Of a stretch of 5,605 bases of DNA, positions 1 through 5,605 are shown piece after piece. How positions within the stretch are numbered: the first letter of the stretch is position 1; each line of letters starts with the position of its first letter. Under the pieces are notes generated by a model, which had not been told where the DNA came from, made no database searches, and worked only from the letters and a program-made list of their open reading frames with translations. The translations under genes were made by a program, and so were the position numbers. This DNA is from an uncultured Erysipelotrichaceae bacterium (GTDB lineage Bacteria > Bacillota_I > Bacilli_A > Erysipelotrichales > Erysipelotrichaceae): NCBI GenBank assembly GCA_900314345.1, contig OMUX01000081.1, positions 1-5,605 of the forward strand, read 5' to 3'.

Positions 1-706
1 CAGGATCTTCATACAGATGATGGCCATGCCCGATCCTGGTCACACCGAAATCCATTGCATCTCTGACGGTATCCGGGCCCTGTGAATCACCGGCATGGCA
101 GGTCATCGGAAGGTGATACTTCCTGGCTAGATCAAACATGTCGTGATAATCGGAAAGGGGAATGAATCCCTCTGCACCGGCAAGATCAAGACCTACAACA
201 CCCTTGCCAAGATACTTCCGGCAGACCTCCACGGTTTCCATATTTTCTTTATAGTTCTTTTCCAGGGAACCCACAGCCATCATGCATGTCAGGAACCCGA
301 CCTTGATCTTCACACCTTCTGCGTAAGCCTGTCTTCTTCCTTCCAGCACAGCTTCCACGGCATCCGACTGGCTCATGCCTTTCTGACAATGCAGCTGGGG
401 AGCGAAGCGGATCTCCGTGAGGGCATGCCCCTGTGCATCCAGATCCTCGATCAGTTCCTTTGTGATCCTTGCAAGGCTTTCCCTGTCCTGCATGACAAGC
501 AGGGGCGCGTCAAACATCTTGAGGAATTCATTGACGCTTCTTGCATCGGCACATTTCCGGATGAATGCCTTGTAGTCCTCCAGACTCTCTGCAGGAAGCT
601 TCACTCCCTGTTTCTCTGCAAGCTCCCAGACCGTCTCAAAACGGAAGGAACCATCCAGGTGCAGATGCAGTTCGACAATCGGAAACCTATAGCGTGTATG
701 TTCCAT
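1..706 (-). CDS. add: Adenosine deaminase, N-terminal part (3' end beyond window)
   Basis: Hydrolytic deamination of adenosine/deoxyadenosine to inosine/deoxyinosine in the cytoplasm (purine salvage). The reverse strand reads 235 uninterrupted codons from ATG at 706 and leaves the window in frame; the family is usually about 330-350 residues, so roughly the last third is missing. Visible family motifs: the zinc-binding HxH in VELHLHLDGS (H14, H16), EIRFAPQLH (98-106), GLDLAGAE (172-179), the third zinc His in TCHAGD (H204), and the catalytic His of RIGHGHH (H227). The last zinc ligand, an Asp near the C-terminus, lies outside. Oddity: the general acid/base Glu of the usual HAGE motif is Asp (D207). 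An AAAGGA ribosome site sits 9 bases before the ATG. The gene is divergent from a nucleoside ABC transporter operon, which supports a salvage role. Family membership is firm; adenosine as substrate is likely, but an adenine or other aminohydrolase of the same fold is not excluded. Confidence 0.93.
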   Translation of the reverse strand, partial: MEHTRYRFPIVELHLHLDGSFRFETVWELAEKQGVKLPAESLEDYKAFIRKCADARSVNEFLKMFDAPLLVMQDRESLARITKELIEDLDAQGHALTEIRFAPQLHCQKGMSQSDAVEAVLEGRRQAYAEGVKIKVGFLTCMMAVGSLEKNYKENMETVEVCRKYLGKGVVGLDLAGAEGFIPLSDYHDMFDLARKYHLPMTCHAGDSQGPDTVRDAMDFGVTRIGHGHHLYEDP

Positions 707-739
707 ATCCAATGATCCTTTCTGTGATCTATCGCACTC

Positions 740-769
740 AGAATAGAGCAGGGATGCAGAAACTGTCAA
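740..769 (-). promoter_or_regulatory. Predicted sigma-A promoter for the adenosine deaminase gene
   Basis: On the minus strand a perfect -35 box TTGACA (769-764) is followed after 18 bases by TATTCT (745-740), a 4/6 match to TATAAT. Transcription would begin near 733, leaving a leader of about 27 bases before the ATG at 706. The -35 box overlaps a near-palindrome (766-777). The prediction rests on consensus match and position only. Confidence 0.55.
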
Positions 770-838
770 ACGCTTGAATAATTTACATTAAGTTTGAATG
801 AAACAAATCACCTGAAATATTCAAACGTGTTATTGAAT
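766..838. promoter_or_regulatory. Cluster of TTGAA/TTCAA half-sites in the divergent intergenic region
   Basis: AT-rich stretch with recurring TTGAAT elements: direct copies at 774-779, 794-799 and 833-838 and an inverted copy ATTCAA at 819-824. The last two form a perfect 6-bp inverted repeat with an 8-base spacer (819-838). GTTTGAAT (792-799) and ATTCAAAC (819-826) form a second, wider perfect 8-bp inverted repeat. TCAAACGCTTGA (766-777) is a one-mismatch palindrome on the deaminase -35 box. The layout suggests regulator binding between two divergent promoters. The regulator is unknown, and chance recurrence in AT-rich DNA is possible. Confidence 0.35.
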
Positions 839-861
839 TGTGTGAAAAACGTTAAACCGGA

Positions 862-891
862 TTGACTTTGAACGTCGAAACTCTTTACGAT
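862..891 (+). promoter_or_regulatory. Predicted sigma-A promoter for the nucleoside transporter operon
   Basis: TTGACT (862-867, 5/6 to the -35 consensus) and TACGAT (886-891, 4/6 to the -10 consensus, with the conserved TA...T positions) are separated by 18 bases. The start would be near 898, giving a leader of about 60 bases before the lipoprotein start. It is the best-looking rightward promoter in the gap; other AT-rich matches exist, so the assignment is moderate. Confidence 0.5.
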
Positions 892-904
892 TAAATCAGT
901 CAGA

Positions 905-926
905 GGAAACGTGGAAAGCGTTTCCA
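905..926. promoter_or_regulatory. Cre/LacI-type operator candidate in the operon leader
   Basis: TGGAAAGCGTTTCCA (912-926) is a perfect 6-bp inverted repeat around GCG. Read as GGAAAGCGTTTCCA (913-926) it agrees with the catabolite-responsive element consensus TGWNANCGNTNWCA at 12 of 14 positions, including the central CG. A second, nested inverted repeat pairs GGAAACG (905-911) with CGTTTCC (919-925). The site lies about +7 to +28 from the predicted start, where a CcpA or other LacI-family repressor would act as a roadblock. Carbon-catabolite control is inference; a nucleoside-responsive LacI-family regulator is equally possible. Confidence 0.5.
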
Positions 927-945
927 AAAGGACAATTCCAAAAGG
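922..945 (+). repeat. 10-bp tandem direct repeat overlapping the ribosome binding site
   Basis: TTCCAAAAGG occurs at 922-931 and again at 936-945, separated by ACAA, a 14-base period. The first copy takes in the right arm of the operator palindrome; the second runs into the Shine-Dalgarno sequence. It may be a local duplication or a second binding half-site near the translation start. Confidence 0.6.
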
Positions 946-950
946 GAGGA
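944..950 (+). promoter_or_regulatory. Shine-Dalgarno that decides the lipoprotein start
   Basis: GGGAGGA lies directly against the first in-frame ATG (951), too close for normal initiation, but GGGAGG is 7 bases from the next in-frame ATG (957). The second ATG is therefore taken as the start, giving a signal peptide that begins MKKKFS rather than MKMKKKFS. Confidence 0.75.
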
Positions 951-956
951 ATGAAG

Positions 957-2132
957 ATGAAGAAGAAGTTTTCAGCAATTCTCCTGTCAGCAGTTCTGCT
1001 GGCAGGATGCGGCGGTGCTCCTAGCACTGCAGCAGCAGCTTCCACCGAAGCAGCAGCCTCTGAGGCACCGGCAAGCGCCGCAGCCGTTGAGGAGAACACC
1101 GAAGGAAAGGTTTACAACGTTGCATATCTGGTCAACGGAAACCTCGGTGACAAGTCGTTCTTCGATTCTGCAGATGCAGGTCTGGAACAGCTGAAGTCTG
1201 ACGGACGCATTACACTGACAACCATTGAAATGGGCGGCACAGACGAAGACAAGCCGAAGTGGCTCGACACACTGTATGAAGTCACAGACTCCGGTGAGTA
1301 CGATGTCATTGTCGTCGGTACCTATCAGATGCCTGACTACCTGAAGGAAGTCGCCGAGAAGTATCCGGATCAGAAGTTCGTCATCTTCGATGATGATACT
1401 TATGCAGGACAGGATGCAAACGTCTGCAACATCGTTTACAAGCAGAACGAGCTGGGCTACATCATCGGTACATTCGCAGCCTGCACAACACTGGATACAT
1501 CCCTCGGGCACATCAATGAGGACAAGGTCATCGGCTTCGTCGGCGGCTATGATTCCCCGGTTATCAACGACTTCCTGTACGGCTACATCGAAGGCGCACA
1601 GGCTGTCGATCCTGACATCAAGGTTGACACCCGCTATACATCCGACTATGTCGATACCGCAAAGGCTAAGGAATACGGCTACTCCATGATCAACGACTCC
1701 AAGTGCGATGTCATCTGGGGCGTTGCAGGAAACGCAGGAAACGGTGCTGCTGAAGCAATTCTGGAAAGCGGCAATGCATGGTTCATCGGTGTCGACTCCG
1801 ATCAGGAGCTCACACTCTCCTCTGATCTGGCTGCCATCACTCTGACATCCGGACTCAAGAACGTCGGCAATTCCCTGATCTGGTTCTTCGATGAGCTCGA
1901 TGCAGGCAAGTCCCACTATGGTGAGAGAGTTGCCCTTGGTCTCAACGAAGGCGGCGTCGGTGTCGTTACCGACAAGAACTTCACGAAGTATGCAAGCGAT
2001 GACACAAAGGCCAAGGTACAGGCTGCCATCGACGGCATCTCCGACGGCTCCATCACAGTCGATTCCGCTCTGAGCGATGACGGAAACACAAAGGCTCAGG
2101 CTCTGCGTGACTCCGTACAGCCGGGCAAATAA
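957..2132 (+). CDS. bmpA: BMP-family nucleoside-binding lipoprotein of an ABC transporter
   Basis: Extracytoplasmic substrate-binding protein of a nucleoside importer, anchored to the membrane by lipid. The 391-residue product has a lysine-rich N-terminus, a hydrophobic segment (5-16) and lipobox LAGC with Cys18 as the lipidated residue. An Ala/Ser/Glu-rich linker (about 19-50) precedes the binding domain. BMP/PnrA-family landmarks follow in order: VAYLVNGNLGDKSF (55-68), IGFVGGYDSPVI (192-203), GVAGNAGNG (255-263) and IGVDSDQ (277-283). Family proteins usually read DKSFN; here the Asn is Phe (DKSFF, 65-69), which could affect the ligand pocket. PnrA/BmpA relatives bind purine or broad-range nucleosides; the exact ligand cannot be read from sequence. 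It is the first gene of the transporter operon and is followed by a strong hairpin that probably raises its level relative to the downstream genes. ATG 957 is chosen over 951 by ribosome-site spacing. Confidence 0.93.
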   Translation: MKKKFSAILLSAVLLAGCGGAPSTAAAASTEAAASEAPASAAAVEENTEGKVYNVAYLVNGNLGDKSFFDSADAGLEQLKSDGRITLTTIEMGGTDEDKPKWLDTLYEVTDSGEYDVIVVGTYQMPDYLKEVAEKYPDQKFVIFDDDTYAGQDANVCNIVYKQNELGYIIGTFAACTTLDTSLGHINEDKVIGFVGGYDSPVINDFLYGYIEGAQAVDPDIKVDTRYTSDYVDTAKAKEYGYSMINDSKCDVIWGVAGNAGNGAAEAILESGNAWFIGVDSDQELTLSSDLAAITLTSGLKNVGNSLIWFFDELDAGKSHYGERVALGLNEGGVGVVTDKNFTKYASDDTKAKVQAAIDGISDGSITVDSALSDDGNTKAQALRDSVQPGK

Positions 2133-2161
2133 TTGATCGGACAAACGGTTTAGACCAACAA

Positions 2162-2186
2162 CAAGGGGACTGTTTCAGTCCCCTTG
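2162..2186 (+). terminator. Intercistronic hairpin, probable leaky terminator or mRNA stabiliser
   Basis: CAAGGGGACTG (2162-2172) pairs perfectly with CAGTCCCCTTG (2176-2186) around a TTT loop: 11 bp, GC-rich in the middle. It is followed by CTTCTT (2187-2192), a weak U-tract, so termination would be partial. It lies between the binding-protein gene and the ATPase gene and ends 10 bases before the ATPase ribosome site, the usual place for an element that lets the binding protein be made in excess. Confidence 0.75.
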
Positions 2187-2209
2187 CTTCTTAGAAAAGG
2201 AGACGATGT

Positions 2210-3766
2210 ATGAGTGAAGAATTTGCCATACAGATGAAGAAGATCACGAAGATCTATCCCAATGGTGTAGTGGCGAATCACGATGTTGACTTCGACGTGC
2301 GTAAAGGGGAAATCCATGCGCTCATGGGTGAAAACGGCGCCGGCAAGTCCACATTGATGAAGATGCTCTTCGGCATCGAACAGCCGACAAGCGGCGAGAT
2401 CTATGTCAACGGAGAAAAGGTGAACCTCACTTCTCCATCCGCTGCCATTGCCAAGGGCATCGGCATGGTCCACCAGCACTTCATGCTGGTGCCAAGCCTC
2501 ACCGTAGCTGAAAACATGGTGCTTGGCATGGCCCCGACGAAATCCGGCCTCATTGATATGAAGAAGGCTGTGGAGATCACCGAGGAGTATTCAAAGAAAT
2601 ATAATCTGGAAGTGGATCCTCATGCCCAGGTCAGAGACATTCCTGTCGGCATGAAGCAGAAGGTCGAGATCCTCAAGGCACTGGTCAGAGGTGCAAGGAT
2701 CCTGATTCTTGATGAACCGACGGCTGTGCTTACTACACAGGAGACAAGGGAACTGTTCCATGAGCTGAACAATCTGAAGAAGCAGGGCTTCACCATTGTC
2801 TTCATTTCCCACAAGCTCGACGAAATCATGGAGATCACGGACCGCATGACAATCCTCAGAGGCGGCCGCTCCATGGGTGTGTACAACACGAAGGATGAAG
2901 ATCCGGAATCCATTTCCCGTCTGATGGTCGGCCGTGATGTCGTCCTGAAGGTGGAAAAGGCAAAGGCAAAGCCAGGCGATACCGTGCTCAAGGTACGCGA
3001 TCTGGAATATGTCAACGACTGGGGCAAGAAGATGCTCGACAAGATCTCCTTCTCCGTCAGGAAGGGCGAGATCCTGGGAATTGCCGGTGTAGAAGGAAAC
3101 GGACAGAAGGAACTGGTTGACATGCTGTTCGGCTTCAACAAACCCAATGCCGGAACCATCGAAGTCAATGGTAAAAACATCATCGGCATGAAGCAGCGTC
3201 AGCTGCGTGAACAGCACATTGCCCTGGTGCCGGAAGACAGAATGCTTTATGGCATTGCCGGAAAGGCAAGCATTGAGGAAAACCTCATCTCCGACCGTGT
3301 CGGTGAGAAGAAGTACAACAAGGGATGCCTGTTTGACATGAAGGCCATTCATGATGATGCCGATGAACTGATCAAGCAGTACACCGTACTGTGCAAGAAC
3401 AGACAGCAGCCGGTCGGAAACCTCTCCGGAGGAAACATCCAGAAGGTTGTCGTCGCCCGTGAGTTCTCCAACGATCCGTATCTGATCATCGCCGACCAGC
3501 CGACCAGAGGCATCGATGTCGGTGCCACGGAATTCATCCGCAAGAAGCTGGTTGAGCTTTCCCGCTCCGGCATTGCCGTGCTTCTGGTCAGTGCCGATCT
3601 CAATGAGGTCATGGAGCTGTCTGACAGCCTGATCATCATGTACGGCGGAAAGATCAGTGCATACTTCGAGGATACCAGCGAGCTGACCGATGATTTTATG
3701 GGCAAGTACATGCTCGGTATCGAACACCAGACACCGGAGGAAATACGGAGGGTTTGCCATGAGTAA
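2210..3766 (+). CDS. nupA: Tandem-domain ABC transporter ATPase for nucleoside uptake
   Basis: Cytoplasmic ATPase subunit of the nucleoside importer; 518 residues with two fused nucleotide-binding domains, the normal size for this carbohydrate/nucleoside-type family. Domain 1: Walker A GENGAGKST (40-48), Q-loop Gln89, degenerate signature PVGMKQ (145-150), Walker B with D168/E169, switch His201. Domain 2: degenerate Walker A GVEGNGQKE (293-301, Gln in place of the Lys), intact signature LSGGN (405-409), Walker B ADQPT with Gln430 where the catalytic Glu is expected, and no switch His (VSADL, 460-464). Domain 1 Walker motifs plus the domain 2 signature therefore form one canonical ATP site, while the opposite site is degenerate, as known for NupA/RbsA-like proteins. 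AAGGAG (2197-2202) lies 7 bases from the ATG. Its 3' end overlaps the next gene by 8 bases, consistent with coupled translation. Confidence 0.95.
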   Translation: MSEEFAIQMKKITKIYPNGVVANHDVDFDVRKGEIHALMGENGAGKSTLMKMLFGIEQPTSGEIYVNGEKVNLTSPSAAIAKGIGMVHQHFMLVPSLTVAENMVLGMAPTKSGLIDMKKAVEITEEYSKKYNLEVDPHAQVRDIPVGMKQKVEILKALVRGARILILDEPTAVLTTQETRELFHELNNLKKQGFTIVFISHKLDEIMEITDRMTILRGGRSMGVYNTKDEDPESISRLMVGRDVVLKVEKAKAKPGDTVLKVRDLEYVNDWGKKMLDKISFSVRKGEILGIAGVEGNGQKELVDMLFGFNKPNAGTIEVNGKNIIGMKQRQLREQHIALVPEDRMLYGIAGKASIEENLISDRVGEKKYNKGCLFDMKAIHDDADELIKQYTVLCKNRQQPVGNLSGGNIQKVVVAREFSNDPYLIIADQPTRGIDVGATEFIRKKLVELSRSGIAVLLVSADLNEVMELSDSLIIMYGGKISAYFEDTSELTDDFMGKYMLGIEHQTPEEIRRVCHE

Positions 3767-4895
3767 GAAGAATGCAACGAAATTTACGTTATTGCGTGCA
3801 ATGGCAGCACTGGGCATCGCCCTGCTGGTTGCCTTTGTGCTGATCATTCTTTCCTCAACGGAACCAACGATCGGCGGCAAGTTCGCCAATGCCATGAGCG
3901 CCATGCGCCAGGTCATTGTCACACCGCTGTTCCGCAACAACGGAAGCTTCAACACGAAATCATTCTGCGATATCCTGGCCGGCATGATCCCGATCATGTT
4001 CACAGGTCTTGCCACATGCGTCATGTTCTCGGCTGACCAGTTCAACCTGGGTGCTGAGGGCGGCATCATGCTTGGCGCATTCATCACAAGCCTTGTGGCA
4101 GTCTATGTTCCGATGAAGGGAGCGCTGCTGCCGATTGTGGCCATCCTGGCCGGTGCCCTTGTCACCGCAGCCGTCATGTTCATCCCGGCAATCCTGAAGG
4201 CAAGACTTGGCGTATCGGAAATGGTCTGCTCCCTGATGCTGAACTATATCATCCAGTATCTGATCAACTATTCCATGAATACGTATTATGCCGATACCTC
4301 CAAGGGTTCCATCCAGACGTTCCCGTATCAGGCAAACGCACACCTGCCGCAGCTGGTCAACAATGGATCCCGTCTTTCCATCGGCTTCATCATTGCCATC
4401 ATCTGCGTCATCCTGGTATGGCTGTTCATGTACCGCACCAAGTGGGGCTATGCCATCCGCATGTGCGGCATCAACCAGCCGTTTGCCATGTATTCCGGAC
4501 TCAATGTCGCAGCTACCATCATCCTCTGCCAGGTGCTCGGCGGCGTCCTTGCCGGTGCCGGCGGCGGTATTGAAACCCTTGGCCGCTATGATTACTACAA
4601 CTGGTCCGCACTGCCGGGCTATGGATGGACCGGCATCACCGTTGCCATCCTCGCCGGAAACAATCCGGCAAGCGTTCCGCTGGCAGCCTTCTTCATGTCC
4701 TATCTCACCAAGGGATGCTCACTGATGGCTACCTACGCAAACGTTCCGGCACAGCTCATTGATATCATCCAGGGCTGCATCTTCCTCTTCTTCGCAGCAG
4801 ATCACTTCTTAGCCGGCTATCGTCAGAAGCTGGTCGTCCGCTCTGCCCAGGAAGAGATGCAGGCCAAGGTTCAGGCAGAAGGAGGAAACAAGTGA
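3759..4895 (+). CDS. nupB: Nucleoside ABC transporter permease, first subunit
   Basis: Integral membrane subunit of the importer (BPD_transp_2-type permease), 378 residues. It has a hydrophobic N-terminal helix (about 11-32) and further membrane segments near 72-92, 97-117, 121-146, 155-172, 205-225, 248-269, 291-320 and 333-352. Family landmarks: FNLGAEGGIMLGAF (95-108), the cytoplasmic ATPase-coupling loop GYAIRMCGINQPFAMYSG (230-247) and GYGWTGITVAILAGNNP (287-303). The C-terminal tail is charged and Gln/Glu-rich. The open frame extends upstream to 3690, but ATG 3759 is chosen because GGAGGG (3747-3752) sits 6 bases before it and the protein then begins MSKKNATKF, a typical short cytoplasmic N-terminus. 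The start overlaps the end of the ATPase gene by 8 bases. Confidence 0.94.
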   Translation: MSKKNATKFTLLRAMAALGIALLVAFVLIILSSTEPTIGGKFANAMSAMRQVIVTPLFRNNGSFNTKSFCDILAGMIPIMFTGLATCVMFSADQFNLGAEGGIMLGAFITSLVAVYVPMKGALLPIVAILAGALVTAAVMFIPAILKARLGVSEMVCSLMLNYIIQYLINYSMNTYYADTSKGSIQTFPYQANAHLPQLVNNGSRLSIGFIIAIICVILVWLFMYRTKWGYAIRMCGINQPFAMYSGLNVAATIILCQVLGGVLAGAGGGIETLGRYDYYNWSALPGYGWTGITVAILAGNNPASVPLAAFFMSYLTKGCSLMATYANVPAQLIDIIQGCIFLFFAADHFLAGYRQKLVVRSAQEEMQAKVQAEGGNK

Positions 4896-4896
4896 T

Positions 4897-5605
4897 ATGG
4901 TAACGATCTTTACAACGGATTTCTTCTTCTCCATCTTCCGTATCGCAACCCCGATCCTGCTGGCGACACTGGCTGCCGTCATCGGTGAAAAGGGCGGTGT
5001 CTCCAACATCGGTCTTGACGGCATCATGATGATGTCCGCATTGTTCGGTTCCCTGACTGCCTACTGGACTGGATCCTGGGCTGCAGGTCTTCTGGTCGCA
5101 GTCATCGTCGGAGTTCTTGAAGCGCTGTTAATGGGATACTTTGCCTTCAAGCTCGGCACGAACATCATCCTTGCCGGCACTGCCATCAACATGGTGGGAT
5201 CCGGCGGAACCCTGTTCCTTGTCAAGGTCATCACCAATGCAACAACAGGCAAGGCCCTGGCTTCCACAACAGGTCTCATCACCAAGAGCCTGCAGATGCC
5301 GACCTGGAACATTCCGCTCATCCAGAATATTCCTGTCATTGGCAAGGTCATCTCCGGACACTGCTTCCTGACGTATGTGGCATTCCTGCTGGTATGGCTG
5401 ACATGGGTGTTCCTTTACAGGACACCGCTTGGCATGAACATCCGCTCCGTTGGTGAAAACCCGGATGCTGCACAGTCTGTCGGTATTTCACCGCTGAAGA
5501 TCCGCTACATCACCATCGGCATCACAGGTCTGTTTGCCGGACTTGCAGGTGCATATATGTCCATGTACTACGCAATGGGCTGGTCTCAGGATATGACTGC
5601 AGGAC
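4897..5605 (+). CDS. nupC: Nucleoside ABC transporter permease, second subunit (C-terminus beyond window)
   Basis: Partner permease of the importer; 236 codons are open to the window edge, while relatives are about 310-320 residues, so about a quarter is missing. It has hydrophobic segments near 14-30, 41-58, 62-84, 89-110, 155-173 and 203-226. Family landmarks: GEKGGVSNIGLDGIMM (30-45), the ATPase-coupling loop GMNIRSVGENPDAAQSVGIS (179-198) and MGWSQDMTAG (227-236) at the cut end. Relatives usually have Glu in NIGLEG; here it is Asp41. The ATG follows the TGA of the preceding permease gene with one base between. GGAGGA (4881-4886), inside that gene, lies 10 bases before the start, so translational coupling is likely. 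The two permeases share the same fold but differ clearly in sequence, as expected of a heterodimeric channel. Confidence 0.93.
   Translation, partial: MVTIFTTDFFFSIFRIATPILLATLAAVIGEKGGVSNIGLDGIMMMSALFGSLTAYWTGSWAAGLLVAVIVGVLEALLMGYFAFKLGTNIILAGTAINMVGSGGTLFLVKVITNATTGKALASTTGLITKSLQMPTWNIPLIQNIPVIGKVISGHCFLTYVAFLLVWLTWVFLYRTPLGMNIRSVGENPDAAQSVGISPLKIRYITIGITGLFAGLAGAYMSMYYAMGWSQDMTAG

Noticed and set aside
143..715. 190-codon plus-strand open frame at the left end
   Set aside because: It lies opposite the adenosine deaminase frame, whose zinc and catalytic motifs are clear; the plus-strand product is rich in Cys/His/Phe with no domain.
951..956. ATG at 951 as start of the lipoprotein
   Set aside because: The Shine-Dalgarno abuts this ATG with almost no spacing, whereas ATG 957 has a normal 7-base spacing.
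707..956. Purine riboswitch in the intergenic region
   Set aside because: I could not find the conserved purine-aptamer junction and loop sequences on either strand, and the predicted leaders (about 27 and 60 bases) are too short for an aptamer plus expression platform.
1020..1100. Ala/Ser/Glu-rich stretch as a repeat element or frameshift
   Set aside because: It follows a lipobox directly and stays in frame with the binding domain; low-complexity linkers are normal after the lipidated Cys.
987..2144. 385-codon open frame on the minus strand opposite the lipoprotein gene
   Set aside because: The translation is Cys/Ile/Val-rich without recognisable domains and lies codon-for-codon opposite a clear BMP gene. 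It is explained by biased codon use in the sense gene, which rarely gives reverse-strand stops.
3086..3113. Degenerate Walker A of ATPase domain 2 as a sign of decay
   Set aside because: Loss of the Lys in the second Walker A and of the Glu in the second Walker B is usual in this tandem-ATPase family, where only one composite site is canonical.
3690..3758. Upstream extension of the first permease to ATG 3690
   Set aside because: It would lie deep inside the ATPase gene without a good ribosome site, and it adds a non-hydrophobic stretch not expected in the family; ATG 3759 has a well-placed GGAGGG.
2591..4087. 498-codon open frame on the minus strand across the ATPase/permease junction
   Set aside because: It lies antisense to two convincing genes, with no family motifs, and its product looks like a shadow translation. 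No independent support for expression.

Overview
The window carries an ordinary-looking purine/nucleoside salvage locus from a low-to-mid GC Gram-positive bacterium (Bacillota). The sequence is roughly 50% GC by eye. It has strong AGGAGG-type ribosome binding sites, a lipoprotein solute-binding protein with an LAGC lipobox, and the gene order of the BMP-type nucleoside ABC transporters known from this phylum (B. subtilis nupNOPQ, Lactococcus bmpA-nupABC, Streptococcus rnsBACD). The protein style would fit a gut member of Erysipelotrichales or Clostridia, but that placement is inference only.

Layout: positions 706 down to 1 (minus strand) hold the N-terminal two thirds of an adenosine deaminase gene that runs off the left edge. 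A divergent intergenic region (707-956) contains a promoter for each direction, several short inverted repeats and a cre/LacI-like operator just after the predicted rightward transcription start. Rightward follow a BMP-family lipoprotein (957-2132), an 11-bp-stem hairpin (2162-2186), a two-domain ABC ATPase (2210-3766), a first permease (3759-4895) that overlaps the ATPase by 8 bases, and a second permease (4897 to the right edge, incomplete). The two permease junctions are tight enough for translational coupling.

How the parts work together: the lipoprotein should capture nucleosides outside the membrane, the two permeases form the channel, and the tandem ATPase drives import with one canonical and one degenerate ATP site. 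Imported adenosine or deoxyadenosine would then be deaminated to inosine or deoxyinosine by the divergently encoded deaminase. The hairpin after the lipoprotein gene probably lets the binding protein be made in excess over the membrane parts.

I did not find a previously undescribed system. The points most worth a second look are an Asp in place of the usual catalytic Glu in the deaminase HAGE motif, the nested palindromes and tandem repeat in the leader of the transporter operon, and small motif departures in the binding protein and second permease.
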